NCBI GenBank assembly: GCA_001751225.1
Contig: MAXT01000380.1
Location: 1-5,038 of the forward strand
DNA: 5,038 nucleotides
Direction of reading: 5' to 3'
DNA from: Desulfuromonadales bacterium C00003107
GTDB taxonomy: Bacteria > Desulfobacterota > Desulfuromonadia > Desulfuromonadales > Syntrophotaleaceae
The position numbers were made by a program, and so were the translations under genes. Positions 1 through 5,038 of the stretch are shown piece after piece (position 1 is the first letter of the stretch; each line of letters begins with the position of its first letter). The notes beneath the pieces were generated by a model. The model was not told where the DNA came from. It saw nothing but the letters and a program-made list of their open reading frames with translations, and searched no databases.

Positions 1-1
1 C

Positions 2-73
2 CGTTATCGTAACCTGAGGTACGGTCTTAAGCGTCTAGCTAAGGTAGAGCGTAACCTTGAAGGCAGCTGTTAG
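2..73 (+). CDS. Possible C-terminal end of an upstream gene (partial)
   Basis: A reading frame is open from the left edge (first full codon at 2) to a TAG stop at 71-73. It gives 23 residues rich in Arg, Lys and Leu, including RYGLKRLAKVERNLEG. The composition and codons (CGT, CTG, AAG, GAA) resemble the real genes in the window, and nothing coding follows for about 230 bases, which fits a gene end. However, an open run of this length occurs by chance about one time in three, and I do not recognise the family. It could equally be non-coding. Confidence 0.28.
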   Translation, partial: RYRNLRYGLKRLAKVERNLEGSC

Positions 74-169
74 CGCTGGATGTTTGTCGGTGTTGATCTT
101 GAATGGCTGGTGACCTTCGCAGTGTTTCTCGCTGCTAGTTTTGGACAGAAGCTCTCTGTGCTTCGTAGT

Positions 170-198
170 CTTGCGTCAGGTTGTGTCCGAGACGCAAG
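170..198 (+). repeat. Perfect 8-bp inverted repeat (CTTGCGTC / GACGCAAG)
   Basis: CTTGCGTC at 170-177 pairs perfectly with GACGCAAG at 191-198 across a 13-base loop. No T-run follows on the plus strand, so it is not a classical intrinsic terminator for an upstream gene. It lies just upstream of the candidate -35 box at 203, where a dimeric repressor or activator could bind. It could also be a weak hairpin ending the upstream transcript. Function is not known. Confidence 0.5.
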
Positions 199-202
199 TC
201 GG

Positions 203-231
203 TTGCCAAGAGTCATGTTATCCCTTAAGAT
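203..231 (+). promoter_or_regulatory. Candidate sigma70 promoter for the Cache receptor gene
   Basis: TTGCCA at 203-208 (5 of 6 to TTGACA) and TAAGAT at 226-231 (4 of 6 to TATAAT) are separated by exactly 17 bases. Transcription would start near 238-240, giving a 5' leader of about 65 bases that begins almost at the hairpin at 241-268. The assignment rests on sequence match and position only. Confidence 0.42.
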
Positions 232-240
232 TAGGCGATA

Positions 241-268
241 GATCGGTTGTGCCGGAACGGTGCCGATC
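241..268 (+). promoter_or_regulatory. 5'-leader hairpin upstream of the Cache receptor gene
   Basis: GATCGG (241-246) pairs with CCGATC (263-268), and inside this CCG (252-254) pairs with CGG (258-260) across a GAA loop, leaving an internal loop between the two stems. It would form at or near the very 5' end of the predicted mRNA and ends 22 bases before the ribosome binding site. A role in mRNA stability or control of translation is possible but is inference. Confidence 0.4.
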
Positions 269-290
269 CCTTGATGTCTCGACTGTTGCC

Positions 291-297
291 AAAGGAG
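291..297 (+). promoter_or_regulatory. Ribosome binding site fixing the start at 304
   Basis: AAAGGAG lies six bases before the ATG at 304. It is the reason for choosing that start over the in-frame ATG at 247, which would add 19 hydrophilic residues ahead of a typical receptor N terminus and has no good ribosome binding site. Confidence 0.8.
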
Positions 298-303
298 TCG
301 GCA

Positions 304-1107
304 ATGAAAGATCTAAAAATCGCCCATAAGATTTTCCTCCTGAGTGGGGCCATCCTGGTCGTCTTTTCGTTGGTGGTTACCTGGATGTACCTGGACGCTA
401 AGCACAATTACGTGCAGGCTCGCCGCAATGAGATTCAACATGTTGTTGAAACGGCCTGGGGAGTTCTCGATTATTACGCCGGTTTGGCTGACAGCGGAGA
501 GCTTGAAGTCGAGCTTGCCCAGAAACAGGCGATTGAGACGGTTCGTTCCCTGCGTTTTGATGCGGATAACTATTACTGGATCAATGATTTTCAACCGCGT
601 ATGGTCATGCACCCGTTTAATCAGGAACTGGTGGGACAGGACCTGAGTGAGTACCGAGATCCGCTGGGCAAGCCCCTGTTTGTAGAAATGGCCGAACTGT
701 GCCGTCGCCAGGGGCAGGGATTCATTGAGTATGTTTGGCACAAGCCGGGTAGCACCATGCCGGTCGGCAAGGTGTCTTTCGTTAAGCAACTGCCCCAGTG
801 GAACTGGATTGTTGGAGCTGGGGTTTATACCGACGATATCGAGCGTAACTTGGCCAGGGTCTTTTACGGCACTCTCGGCATTTTCTGTGCGCTGCTGCTG
901 GGTGTGGTTGTGGTTACACTGATTGTCTCCCGCCAGATTGCTGTTCCCTTGGGGCAAGCGGTTGAGGCGATGGAAAGACTGGGCAAGGGTAACTTCGATG
1001 TTCACCTTGGCATGACGCGCAAGGATGAAATTGGCCGAATGGCCAATGCGATCGATGCCTGTGTCGGCAATTTGCGCAAACTGTTTGAAACTATTCGTTC
1101 CATGTAG
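304..1107 (+). CDS. Membrane sCache-HAMP receptor lacking an output domain
   Basis: This 267-residue inner-membrane sensor has the front half of a methyl-accepting chemotaxis receptor. It starts MKDLKIAHKI, has TM1 at about 10-30, a periplasmic single Cache (sCache_2) domain at about 35-178, TM2 at about 186-209 and a HAMP domain at about 210-262. Cache hallmarks are visible: NYYWINDFQPRMVMHPF (89-105), GQDLSEYRDPLGKPLF (111-126) and WIVGAGVYTDDI (168-179). The HAMP segment shows the P215 and DEIGRM (241-246) signatures. This family binds small ligands, often carboxylates, in the periplasm. The protein ends five residues after HAMP at FETIRSM, whereas full receptors continue for about 250-300 more residues with the signalling coiled coil, and related sensors carry GGDEF or kinase modules. 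A strong terminator starts 20 bases after the stop, so no output domain follows in any frame. It may be a decayed receptor or a stand-alone ligand-sensing partner of another protein. The domain call is firm and the role is unknown. Confidence 0.92.
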   Translation: MKDLKIAHKIFLLSGAILVVFSLVVTWMYLDAKHNYVQARRNEIQHVVETAWGVLDYYAGLADSGELEVELAQKQAIETVRSLRFDADNYYWINDFQPRMVMHPFNQELVGQDLSEYRDPLGKPLFVEMAELCRRQGQGFIEYVWHKPGSTMPVGKVSFVKQLPQWNWIVGAGVYTDDIERNLARVFYGTLGIFCALLLGVVVVTLIVSRQIAVPLGQAVEAMERLGKGNFDVHLGMTRKDEIGRMANAIDACVGNLRKLFETIRSM

Positions 1108-1127
1108 CATTGTTGATTTAGTCAACT

Positions 1128-1166
1128 GAAACAAAAAAACCGCCTTGTAGGCGGTTTTTTTGTTTC
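1128..1166. terminator. Bidirectional intrinsic terminator between convergent genes
   Basis: Positions 1128-1144 pair with 1150-1166 in a perfect 17-bp stem around the five-base loop TTGTA. The GC-rich core is CCGCC/GGCGG, flanked by seven A on the left (1133-1139) and seven T on the right (1155-1161). Because the A run and T run mirror each other, it reads as an intrinsic terminator in both directions. It lies 20 bases after the Cache gene stop and 12 bases after the stop of the minus-strand exonuclease gene, so it most likely ends both transcripts. Confidence 0.93.
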
Positions 1167-1178
1167 TAGGCTTCGCTA

Positions 1179-3305
1179 TTAATAAATATCGAGATGGGCA
1201 AAGGGCGCTTTCATCGAGGCTTCCATTGCCTCTTCGAGCGTATGCACCCCCTTTGCTGCCAGCAGGGGAATCAGTTTGCATAGCACTTCAGCGGTTACCA
1301 TGGCATCACCAAGAGCTGTGTGGCGACCGGCAATGGGGACGCCGAGCCGGCTGGCCACCTCTTCAAGCTGGTGACTCTGCTGGTTGGGATGGACAAACCA
1401 TGACAAGAGCAAGGTGTCGAGCACCGGTTGATCAAAGCGAACACCGCTGGAAGCTTCCTTGAGCTTGAGGAATTTCATGTCGAAGGCCGCGTTATGGGCT
1501 ACTAGCACCGATCCCTCTGTGAAATGGTGAAGTTCGGGTAAGACCTGGTCGATGGTCGGTTTGCCCAGCAGCAGTTCAGGGGCAATGCCGTGAATTCTGA
1601 TCGATTCTTCGGGTAACGGTCGGCGAGGATCGATGAGCTGGTCGAGGGTTTCCTCGTGAAGAATGCGTCCGTTGACGATGCGCACCGCGCCAATTTGAAC
1701 GATTTCGTCTCCCTGGGATGGTTTAAGCCCTGTGGTCTCTGTATCGAATACGGCGTAAGTTAACTGGGAAAGGGGCTGTTGGCAGATATCGTCCTTGCAC
1801 ACCTGATGCAGCAGGCCGAATTCGTAGTGAATCGGTCGGTGTTCATCGACCGAGATGTCGCTAAAATGATCATCCGTCTCCACTATGGGCAAGAGAATGC
1901 GCAGGTGATCGATATGCTGGCAATTGTCAGGTGATAGATCAAAAATTCCGCCGATGCGTTGGATCAGGTCTCCGAAAGAGACCGGGTGATCCTGGGCGTC
2001 TCCAGTCAGTGGCCGATTTTGCCAAGCGTCCAATTCATCGCTGCTGATGATGCAGCCCGGCCAGGCGATTTCAAACAGCGCCTTATCGTTACTGTTGCGA
2101 TGAAGTTCAAGGGTTAGTACCGAGAAGTTTTCGGCGTTCTGCAGAGCATTGACCAGCTGGGCTAGGCATTGCACCATGGTATAACTGTCGACCTGTAGCC
2201 AGAGCTCTTGGTCGGCGCAATGGGTTACGGCGATGCCCGCATAATGGCGTAGGTGGTGCTCAATGATGTTCAGCAGATGCTCACCGAGAATGTTTTCACG
2301 GTAACTAATGTCGATTAACTGCTGCTTATAGGATTGTTCCGTCTGTTGCAGCGTCTTGCTCATTTGGCTGGCGGCCCGATCGATGTCCTGCAGCAGAGTT
2401 TGTTGTTCAGTTTCATGCGACGGTGCCTTTTCGAGGGTTTCGAGCGTCTGGCTGATTTTTTCTAGAGGGGGATGCAGCGCAGCGGTCAGGCCGTAAAAGG
2501 TTTGTTCCCGCTGCAGGCCGTTCTTTATCTGCTGGCTTAGGTCCTCCATGGCTAAGACAAAGCCGGAGAAGGTTCTCTCACTGTCGTCGGTTTTGAATAC
2601 CGGAGTCATATGAATCCGCAAAACAAGGGATTCTCCGACGGTCATGACAAAGTTGGCGGTTGGTGAATTCTGTCCACGATTAGTGGCCTGGTGCAGCATG
2701 TCGATGGCGTGGACGATGGGGCCGCGATCGAGAATGCTGAACAGTGAGCGGCCGAGTCCGATGAGTTTTCCAGGTTTTTGCAGCAGTTTTTGTGCCTGCT
2801 GGTTGTAGAGCATCACTTGGCCACTGACGTTGCAAGCCAATACCCCCGTAGGCAGGTCCGACATCAAAGCTGCTAGCAGGTTGCGTTCGTGCTGTAGATC
2901 CGAACGGGCTTGTTTGATCTTCTCCTTAACTTCGGCTTGCAGAGTTTCAAATGCGTCGGCTGATTCGTTGATGATGCCGGCCAAGCTGACTAGCTCCGGA
3001 GCGCCTTTAGGTTGAATCCGGTGGCTGGGATTGACGGCAGACATCAGTTTAGTCTCCTCGCCCAGGCGCAGGATCGGCACCACATAAAAATAGAAGAGTA
3101 GACTGACGAGACCGCCGATAATGAGGAACAGGAAGGTGGCGCCGATTAACGGAAAAGGGATCAGGCGGTGGGCAATGTGGGAGATAAAGTCCTGTTCTGC
3201 TAGCGTGATCTGATGCCAAGCGGCGGCCAGACTGCCGAGAATGACGCCGAACACGGCGAACAGAATGATGAATAGGAAGATCCAGTATTTAACGGTAGGA
3301 CGCAT
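1179..3305 (-). CDS. Membrane PAS/pseudo-histidine-kinase sensor fused to a DEDDh 3'-5' exonuclease
   Basis: This 708-residue protein has two parts. The front half has TM1 (about 7-29), a short periplasmic loop, TM2 (about 51-75), a HAMP-like linker (about 76-128), a coiled coil leading into a PAS domain (about 143-255), then a region shaped like HisKA plus HATPase_c (about 268-475). The kinase core looks dead: where HisKA has SHELRxPL this protein has TAALHPPL (274-281), with Ala275 in place of the phosphoacceptor His. An N-box-like NALQNA (386-391) remains, but the DxGxG box is replaced by IAWPGCII (413-420). The back half (about 515-680) is a complete DnaQ/RNase T-type exonuclease: Exo I FDTETTG (D521, E523), Exo II AHNAAFD (H604, D609), D630 and Exo III HTALGDA (H662, D667). 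It should remove nucleotides from DNA or RNA 3' ends using two metal ions, on the cytoplasmic side of the inner membrane. Relatives beside DUF294 genes are often far shorter, with little more than the exonuclease. It is not the replicative epsilon subunit. The DNA-or-RNA choice is unknown. Confidence 0.93.
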   Translation of the reverse strand: MRPTVKYWIFLFIILFAVFGVILGSLAAAWHQITLAEQDFISHIAHRLIPFPLIGATFLFLIIGGLVSLLFYFYVVPILRLGEETKLMSAVNPSHRIQPKGAPELVSLAGIINESADAFETLQAEVKEKIKQARSDLQHERNLLAALMSDLPTGVLACNVSGQVMLYNQQAQKLLQKPGKLIGLGRSLFSILDRGPIVHAIDMLHQATNRGQNSPTANFVMTVGESLVLRIHMTPVFKTDDSERTFSGFVLAMEDLSQQIKNGLQREQTFYGLTAALHPPLEKISQTLETLEKAPSHETEQQTLLQDIDRAASQMSKTLQQTEQSYKQQLIDISYRENILGEHLLNIIEHHLRHYAGIAVTHCADQELWLQVDSYTMVQCLAQLVNALQNAENFSVLTLELHRNSNDKALFEIAWPGCIISSDELDAWQNRPLTGDAQDHPVSFGDLIQRIGGIFDLSPDNCQHIDHLRILLPIVETDDHFSDISVDEHRPIHYEFGLLHQVCKDDICQQPLSQLTYAVFDTETTGLKPSQGDEIVQIGAVRIVNGRILHEETLDQLIDPRRPLPEESIRIHGIAPELLLGKPTIDQVLPELHHFTEGSVLVAHNAAFDMKFLKLKEASSGVRFDQPVLDTLLLSWFVHPNQQSHQLEEVASRLGVPIAGRHTALGDAMVTAEVLCKLIPLLAAKGVHTLEEAMEASMKAPFAHLDIY

Positions 3306-3310
3306 CGATA

Positions 3311-3315
3311 CCCTC
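3311..3315 (-). promoter_or_regulatory. Ribosome binding site of the sensor-exonuclease gene
   Basis: On the minus strand GAGGG lies five bases before the ATG at 3305-3303. It supports this start, which places a membrane segment right at the N terminus as expected for such sensors. Confidence 0.6.
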
Positions 3316-3366
3316 GGATCGGTATTGGTCGCAGCGACTTTAGCCGCTCATATATGCCCGAAGGAT

Positions 3367-3395
3367 ATGATACACAAGATCGGCCTGCGTGACAA
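3367..3395 (-). promoter_or_regulatory. Candidate sigma70 promoter of the sensor-exonuclease gene
   Basis: Reading the minus strand, TTGTCA (3395-3390, 5 of 6 to consensus) and TATCAT (3372-3367, 5 of 6) are separated by exactly 17 bases. Transcription would start near 3360, giving a leader of about 55 bases. A CTAGGC motif lies six bases upstream of the -35 box. A weaker overlapping pair, TTGTGT (3377-3372) and TATATG (3354-3349), also has 17-base spacing and could be a second start. Confidence 0.55.
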
Positions 3396-3401
3396 TCAAG
3401 A

Positions 3402-3541
3402 GCCTAGCAGGAAGTTGCTTGTTGGTTGGGTAAAAAAGGGGTGGAGCTTTGTTGATCAAAAGGATAGGGCTTGTCAGCTGGGTTGAGAGCCGATAACATA
3501 CTAGGCTATTATTTTGTAAAGTGGTGCGGTGGAGACTAGGC
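3402..3541. repeat. Three copies of a CTAGGC-centred motif in the divergent promoter region
   Basis: CTAGGC occurs at 3501-3506 and 3536-3541 on the plus strand, and as GCCTAG at 3402-3407, so on the minus strand. The bases after it are partly shared: CTAGGCTCTTGATTG (minus strand), CTAGGCTATTATTTT and CTAGGCCATCGTTGT. The minus-strand copy sits just upstream of the exonuclease promoter -35, the second abuts the -10 of the plus-strand promoter, and the third is in that gene's leader. This placement suits binding sites for a regulator of both genes. No known regulator consensus was recognised, and chance remains possible. Confidence 0.3.
3483..3512 (+). promoter_or_regulatory. Candidate sigma70 promoter of the CNB-CBS-DUF294 gene
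   Basis: TTGAGA at 3483-3488 and TATTAT at 3507-3512, each 5 of 6 to consensus, are separated by 18 bases. Transcription would start near 3519, leaving a leader of about 80 bases. That leader contains a small hairpin (ATCGTT 3543-3548 with AGCGAT 3553-3558, one U-G pair). A CTAGGC motif directly abuts the -10 box. Confidence 0.55.
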
Positions 3542-3583
3542 CATCGTTGTGCAGCGATAAACAGTTAGCCCGTTGTCTGAGTA

Positions 3584-3592
3584 AAGGGAAGG
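3584..3592 (+). promoter_or_regulatory. Ribosome binding site of the CNB-CBS-DUF294 gene
   Basis: The purine run AAGGGAAGG ends five bases before the ATG at 3598. It decides the start, since no better-placed in-frame start with such a site is seen upstream, and the cyclic-nucleotide-binding fold begins within about a dozen residues. Confidence 0.7.
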
Positions 3593-3597
3593 CGCCC

Positions 3598-5038
3598 ATG
3601 AGCCTATCGAAACATTTGCGAGACGTGGAACCTTTCAATCAATTGCCGGAGGCTGTGGTGCAGGATCTGCTCACGGCATCCCGGATTAAGACTTATTCGC
3701 CCGGGATAAGTATCTTTGCTCAGAACGATCCGCCTAGTGGTTATCTCTTTGTGGTCAAAAAAGGGTTGGTGGAGATCACTGTGCTGACCTCTTCTGGCGA
3801 AGACATGGTGGTGGACTACTTGCAAGAAGGGCAATTTTTGGGAGACACCGCTCTGTTTGGCGATGAACCCTATTCGGTCGGTGCCCGAGCTGCTAACGAG
3901 GTGGCGTGTTACCTGCTGCCCTTCGAGTTGTTGCATCAGGTTGAAAGGCGTTACCCGCAATTGCGGGATTATTTTGCGGGAGTCCTCGTCTCAAGGGTTC
4001 GTCAGCTATACAGTGAAATGGTAGCCGACCATGCCCTGAGTGCTCTTGGCCAGATGGAAGCCTATCCCTTTAAAAAGCGGCTTTCGGAGATCATGTCGAC
4101 TCCCATCGAGGCTTGCACCAGGGAGGCGACCGCTCGGCAGATCGCCCGCCAAATGGCAGATAAGCGCATTAGCTCGGTATTGGTCACTGGGCAGGACGGA
4201 CTGCCAGCTGGTCTGATTACTGAAAAAGATCTGGTAATCAAGGTGATTGCTGCCGAGGTCGATGATCCTCAAAAAGTCACCGCCGAAGAGTTGATGACTC
4301 CCCATCCGCATGTTATGTCTCCCGACACTTACATGTATGAGGCCATGGCCTATATGCTTGGCCACCAGATCAGGCATATGCCGATTCTCGACCGTGGCGA
4401 GCCTGTTGGGATGGTCACGTTGCGTGATCTGATGCACTATCGTAGTCAGAAAGCGATGCTGTTGCTCGGCAGTATCGAGGAGGAAGAGTCTCTCGCCAGT
4501 CTGTCCCGTATGCGTCAGGAAATAATCAATGTAGTACGGGCGCTGCTGACCGAAACCCGTAATATCCATGAAGTAACGGACGTCATCTCCTATTTGCATC
4601 ATGCGATCATCAAGCGGGTCTATGCCATTTGTGAGCAGCAAATGGCTGCCGCAGGCCAACAGAAGCCGGAAGTTCGGCACTGTTTTCTGATTATGGGCAG
4701 TGGCGGGCGTCGGGAAATGCTGCTTGAACCCGATCAGGATAACGGATTTATCTACGAGGACATGTCCGAGGAAAAGCTGGCCGAGGTTGAGAGTTACTTT
4801 GTGCCCTTTGCCGAAAAATTGGTGGCGGCCTTGGCCGAGGTTGGTTATCCCCTGTGCGACGGCAAGGTTATGGCCAATAACCCGGCTTGGCGCGGTCGCT
4901 TGAGCGATTGGCGGGCACGGCTGCGGGAGTGGTTCAACGCTCCAGAGCCGCAAAATGTTCGGGATTCCTCCATCTTTTTCGATTTTACCACCCTGGTTGG
5001 TGATCCCAGCCTAGCCCAAGAATTGCATGGTATCGTGC
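3598..5038 (+). CDS. CNB-CBS-CBS-DUF294 nucleotidyltransferase-like protein (3' end beyond window)
   Basis: The frame is open from ATG 3598 to the window edge and gives 480 residues; family members are usually about 600-650 long, so the C-terminal part is missing. No signal peptide or membrane segment is seen, so it is a soluble cytoplasmic protein. Domains in order are: a cyclic-nucleotide-binding (CNB) fold at about 12-130, with GYLFVVKKGLVEIT (48-61); two CBS repeats at about 164-218 and 232-285, with PAGLITEKDL and PVGMVTLRDL marking the ends of each; a helical linker; and a GlnD-like DUF294 nucleotidyltransferase domain from about 305. The last carries GSGGRREMLLEPDQDNGF (367-384), where D379 and D381 are the likely metal-binding pair. 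The family is thought to sense nucleotides such as cAMP or AMP/ATP and perhaps to modify a partner protein, but its reaction is not established. The phosphate-binding cassette of the CNB fold (82-98) has Tyr92 where cAMP binders have Arg. It is transcribed divergently from the sensor-exonuclease gene. In relatives the pair is often near a sodium:solute symporter. Confidence 0.93.
   Translation, partial: MSLSKHLRDVEPFNQLPEAVVQDLLTASRIKTYSPGISIFAQNDPPSGYLFVVKKGLVEITVLTSSGEDMVVDYLQEGQFLGDTALFGDEPYSVGARAANEVACYLLPFELLHQVERRYPQLRDYFAGVLVSRVRQLYSEMVADHALSALGQMEAYPFKKRLSEIMSTPIEACTREATARQIARQMADKRISSVLVTGQDGLPAGLITEKDLVIKVIAAEVDDPQKVTAEELMTPHPHVMSPDTYMYEAMAYMLGHQIRHMPILDRGEPVGMVTLRDLMHYRSQKAMLLLGSIEEEESLASLSRMRQEIINVVRALLTETRNIHEVTDVISYLHHAIIKRVYAICEQQMAAAGQQKPEVRHCFLIMGSGGRREMLLEPDQDNGFIYEDMSEEKLAEVESYFVPFAEKLVAALAEVGYPLCDGKVMANNPAWRGRLSDWRARLREWFNAPEPQNVRDSSIFFDFTTLVGDPSLAQELHGIV

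Larger units (their letters stand above)
74..303. other. Non-coding leader region upstream of the Cache receptor gene
   Basis: No convincing gene is seen here on either strand. The one short ATG-initiated frame starting at 141 is rich in Cys, Arg and Ser, has no ribosome binding site and overlaps the start of the real gene. The stretch contains inverted repeats at 145-159, 148-164, 170-198 and 241-268, and a promoter-like pair at 203-231. I looked for known riboswitch consensus cores, including the GEMM cyclic-di-GMP type, and did not recognise any. Confidence 0.6.

Noticed and set aside
1..60. Resemblance of the opening bases (a CTAAGGTAG stretch) to part of 23S rRNA
   Set aside because: The surrounding bases do not match the conserved 23S context and no further rRNA-like sequence follows, so the match is short and accidental.
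141..329. Short plus-strand open frame overlapping the start of the Cache gene
   Set aside because: It has no ribosome binding site, a Cys/Arg/Ser-rich composition, and runs into a well-supported gene in another frame.
313..1281. Long minus-strand open frame opposite the Cache gene
   Set aside because: It is antisense to a gene with clear Cache and HAMP motifs, runs across the terminator and the end of the exonuclease gene, and shows no recognisable domain.
1179..3305. Reading the minus-strand gene as the replicative epsilon subunit dnaQ
   Set aside because: The exonuclease domain is of that superfamily, but the membrane segments, PAS and pseudokinase regions and the lack of an epsilon-type C terminus rule out the housekeeping subunit.
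1179..3305. Reading the front half as an active histidine kinase
   Set aside because: The phosphoacceptor His position is Ala275 and the DxGxG ATP-binding box is not preserved, so kinase activity is not supported.
3452..3459. Palindrome TTGATCAA in the divergent intergenic region, considered as an FNR-like or Crp-like site
   Set aside because: It lacks the spacer of an FNR site (TTGAT-N4-ATCAA) and has no Crp half-sites. An 8-base palindrome alone is not significant.
3604..3960. Minus-strand open frame opposite the CNB domain
   Set aside because: It lies entirely antisense to the CNB coding region, with no ribosome binding site or recognisable domain.
4006..4953. Long minus-strand open frame opposite the DUF294 gene
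   Set aside because: The plus strand carries clear CBS and nucleotidyltransferase motifs here. The antisense translation is His/Gln/Leu-rich with no family features, as expected of a shadow frame.

Overview
The window looks like chromosomal DNA from a gammaproteobacterium of roughly mid-50s percent GC. It is probably a marine or Pseudomonas/Oceanospirillales-type organism. That placement is an inference from gene families and gene neighbourhood, because no phylogenetic marker is present. No rRNA, tRNA, insertion sequence, CRISPR array or phage gene was seen.

Layout: (1) Positions 1-73 may hold the last codons of an upstream gene, with weak support. (2) Positions 74-303 are a non-coding leader with hairpins and a plausible sigma70-type promoter. 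(3) Positions 304-1107 (+) encode a 267-residue membrane receptor, TM-sCache-TM-HAMP, that stops right after HAMP and so lacks a methyl-accepting, GGDEF or kinase output module. (4) Positions 1128-1166 form a long perfect hairpin flanked by A and T runs, which serves as a shared bidirectional terminator for two convergent genes. (5) Positions 1179-3305 (-) encode a 708-residue protein that joins a two-TM, HAMP-like, PAS and degenerate histidine-kinase-like front half to a complete DEDDh (DnaQ/RNase T type) 3'-5' exonuclease. (6) Positions 3306-3597 are a divergent promoter region with one good sigma70-like promoter on each strand and three copies of a CTAGGC-centred motif. (7) From 3598 to the window end (+) runs a CNB-CBS-CBS-DUF294 nucleotidyltransferase-like protein, cut by the window edge after 480 residues.

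From memory of related genomes, a DnaQ-type exonuclease beside a CBS/DUF294 protein is a recurring pair, often near a sodium:solute (acetate-type) symporter and its small partner protein, as in the PA3232-PA3235 region of Pseudomonas aeruginosa. The symporter would lie beyond the right edge and cannot be seen here. The most notable object is the exonuclease fused to a membrane-bound sensor whose kinase core has lost its phosphoacceptor histidine and ATP-binding glycine motif. This suggests a nuclease controlled by a pseudokinase sensor. Its divergent partner carries a ligand-binding CNB fold, an adenosyl-ligand-sensing CBS pair and an intact nucleotidyltransferase motif, so the two may form one nucleotide- or energy-responsive regulatory unit. 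That joint function is inference.
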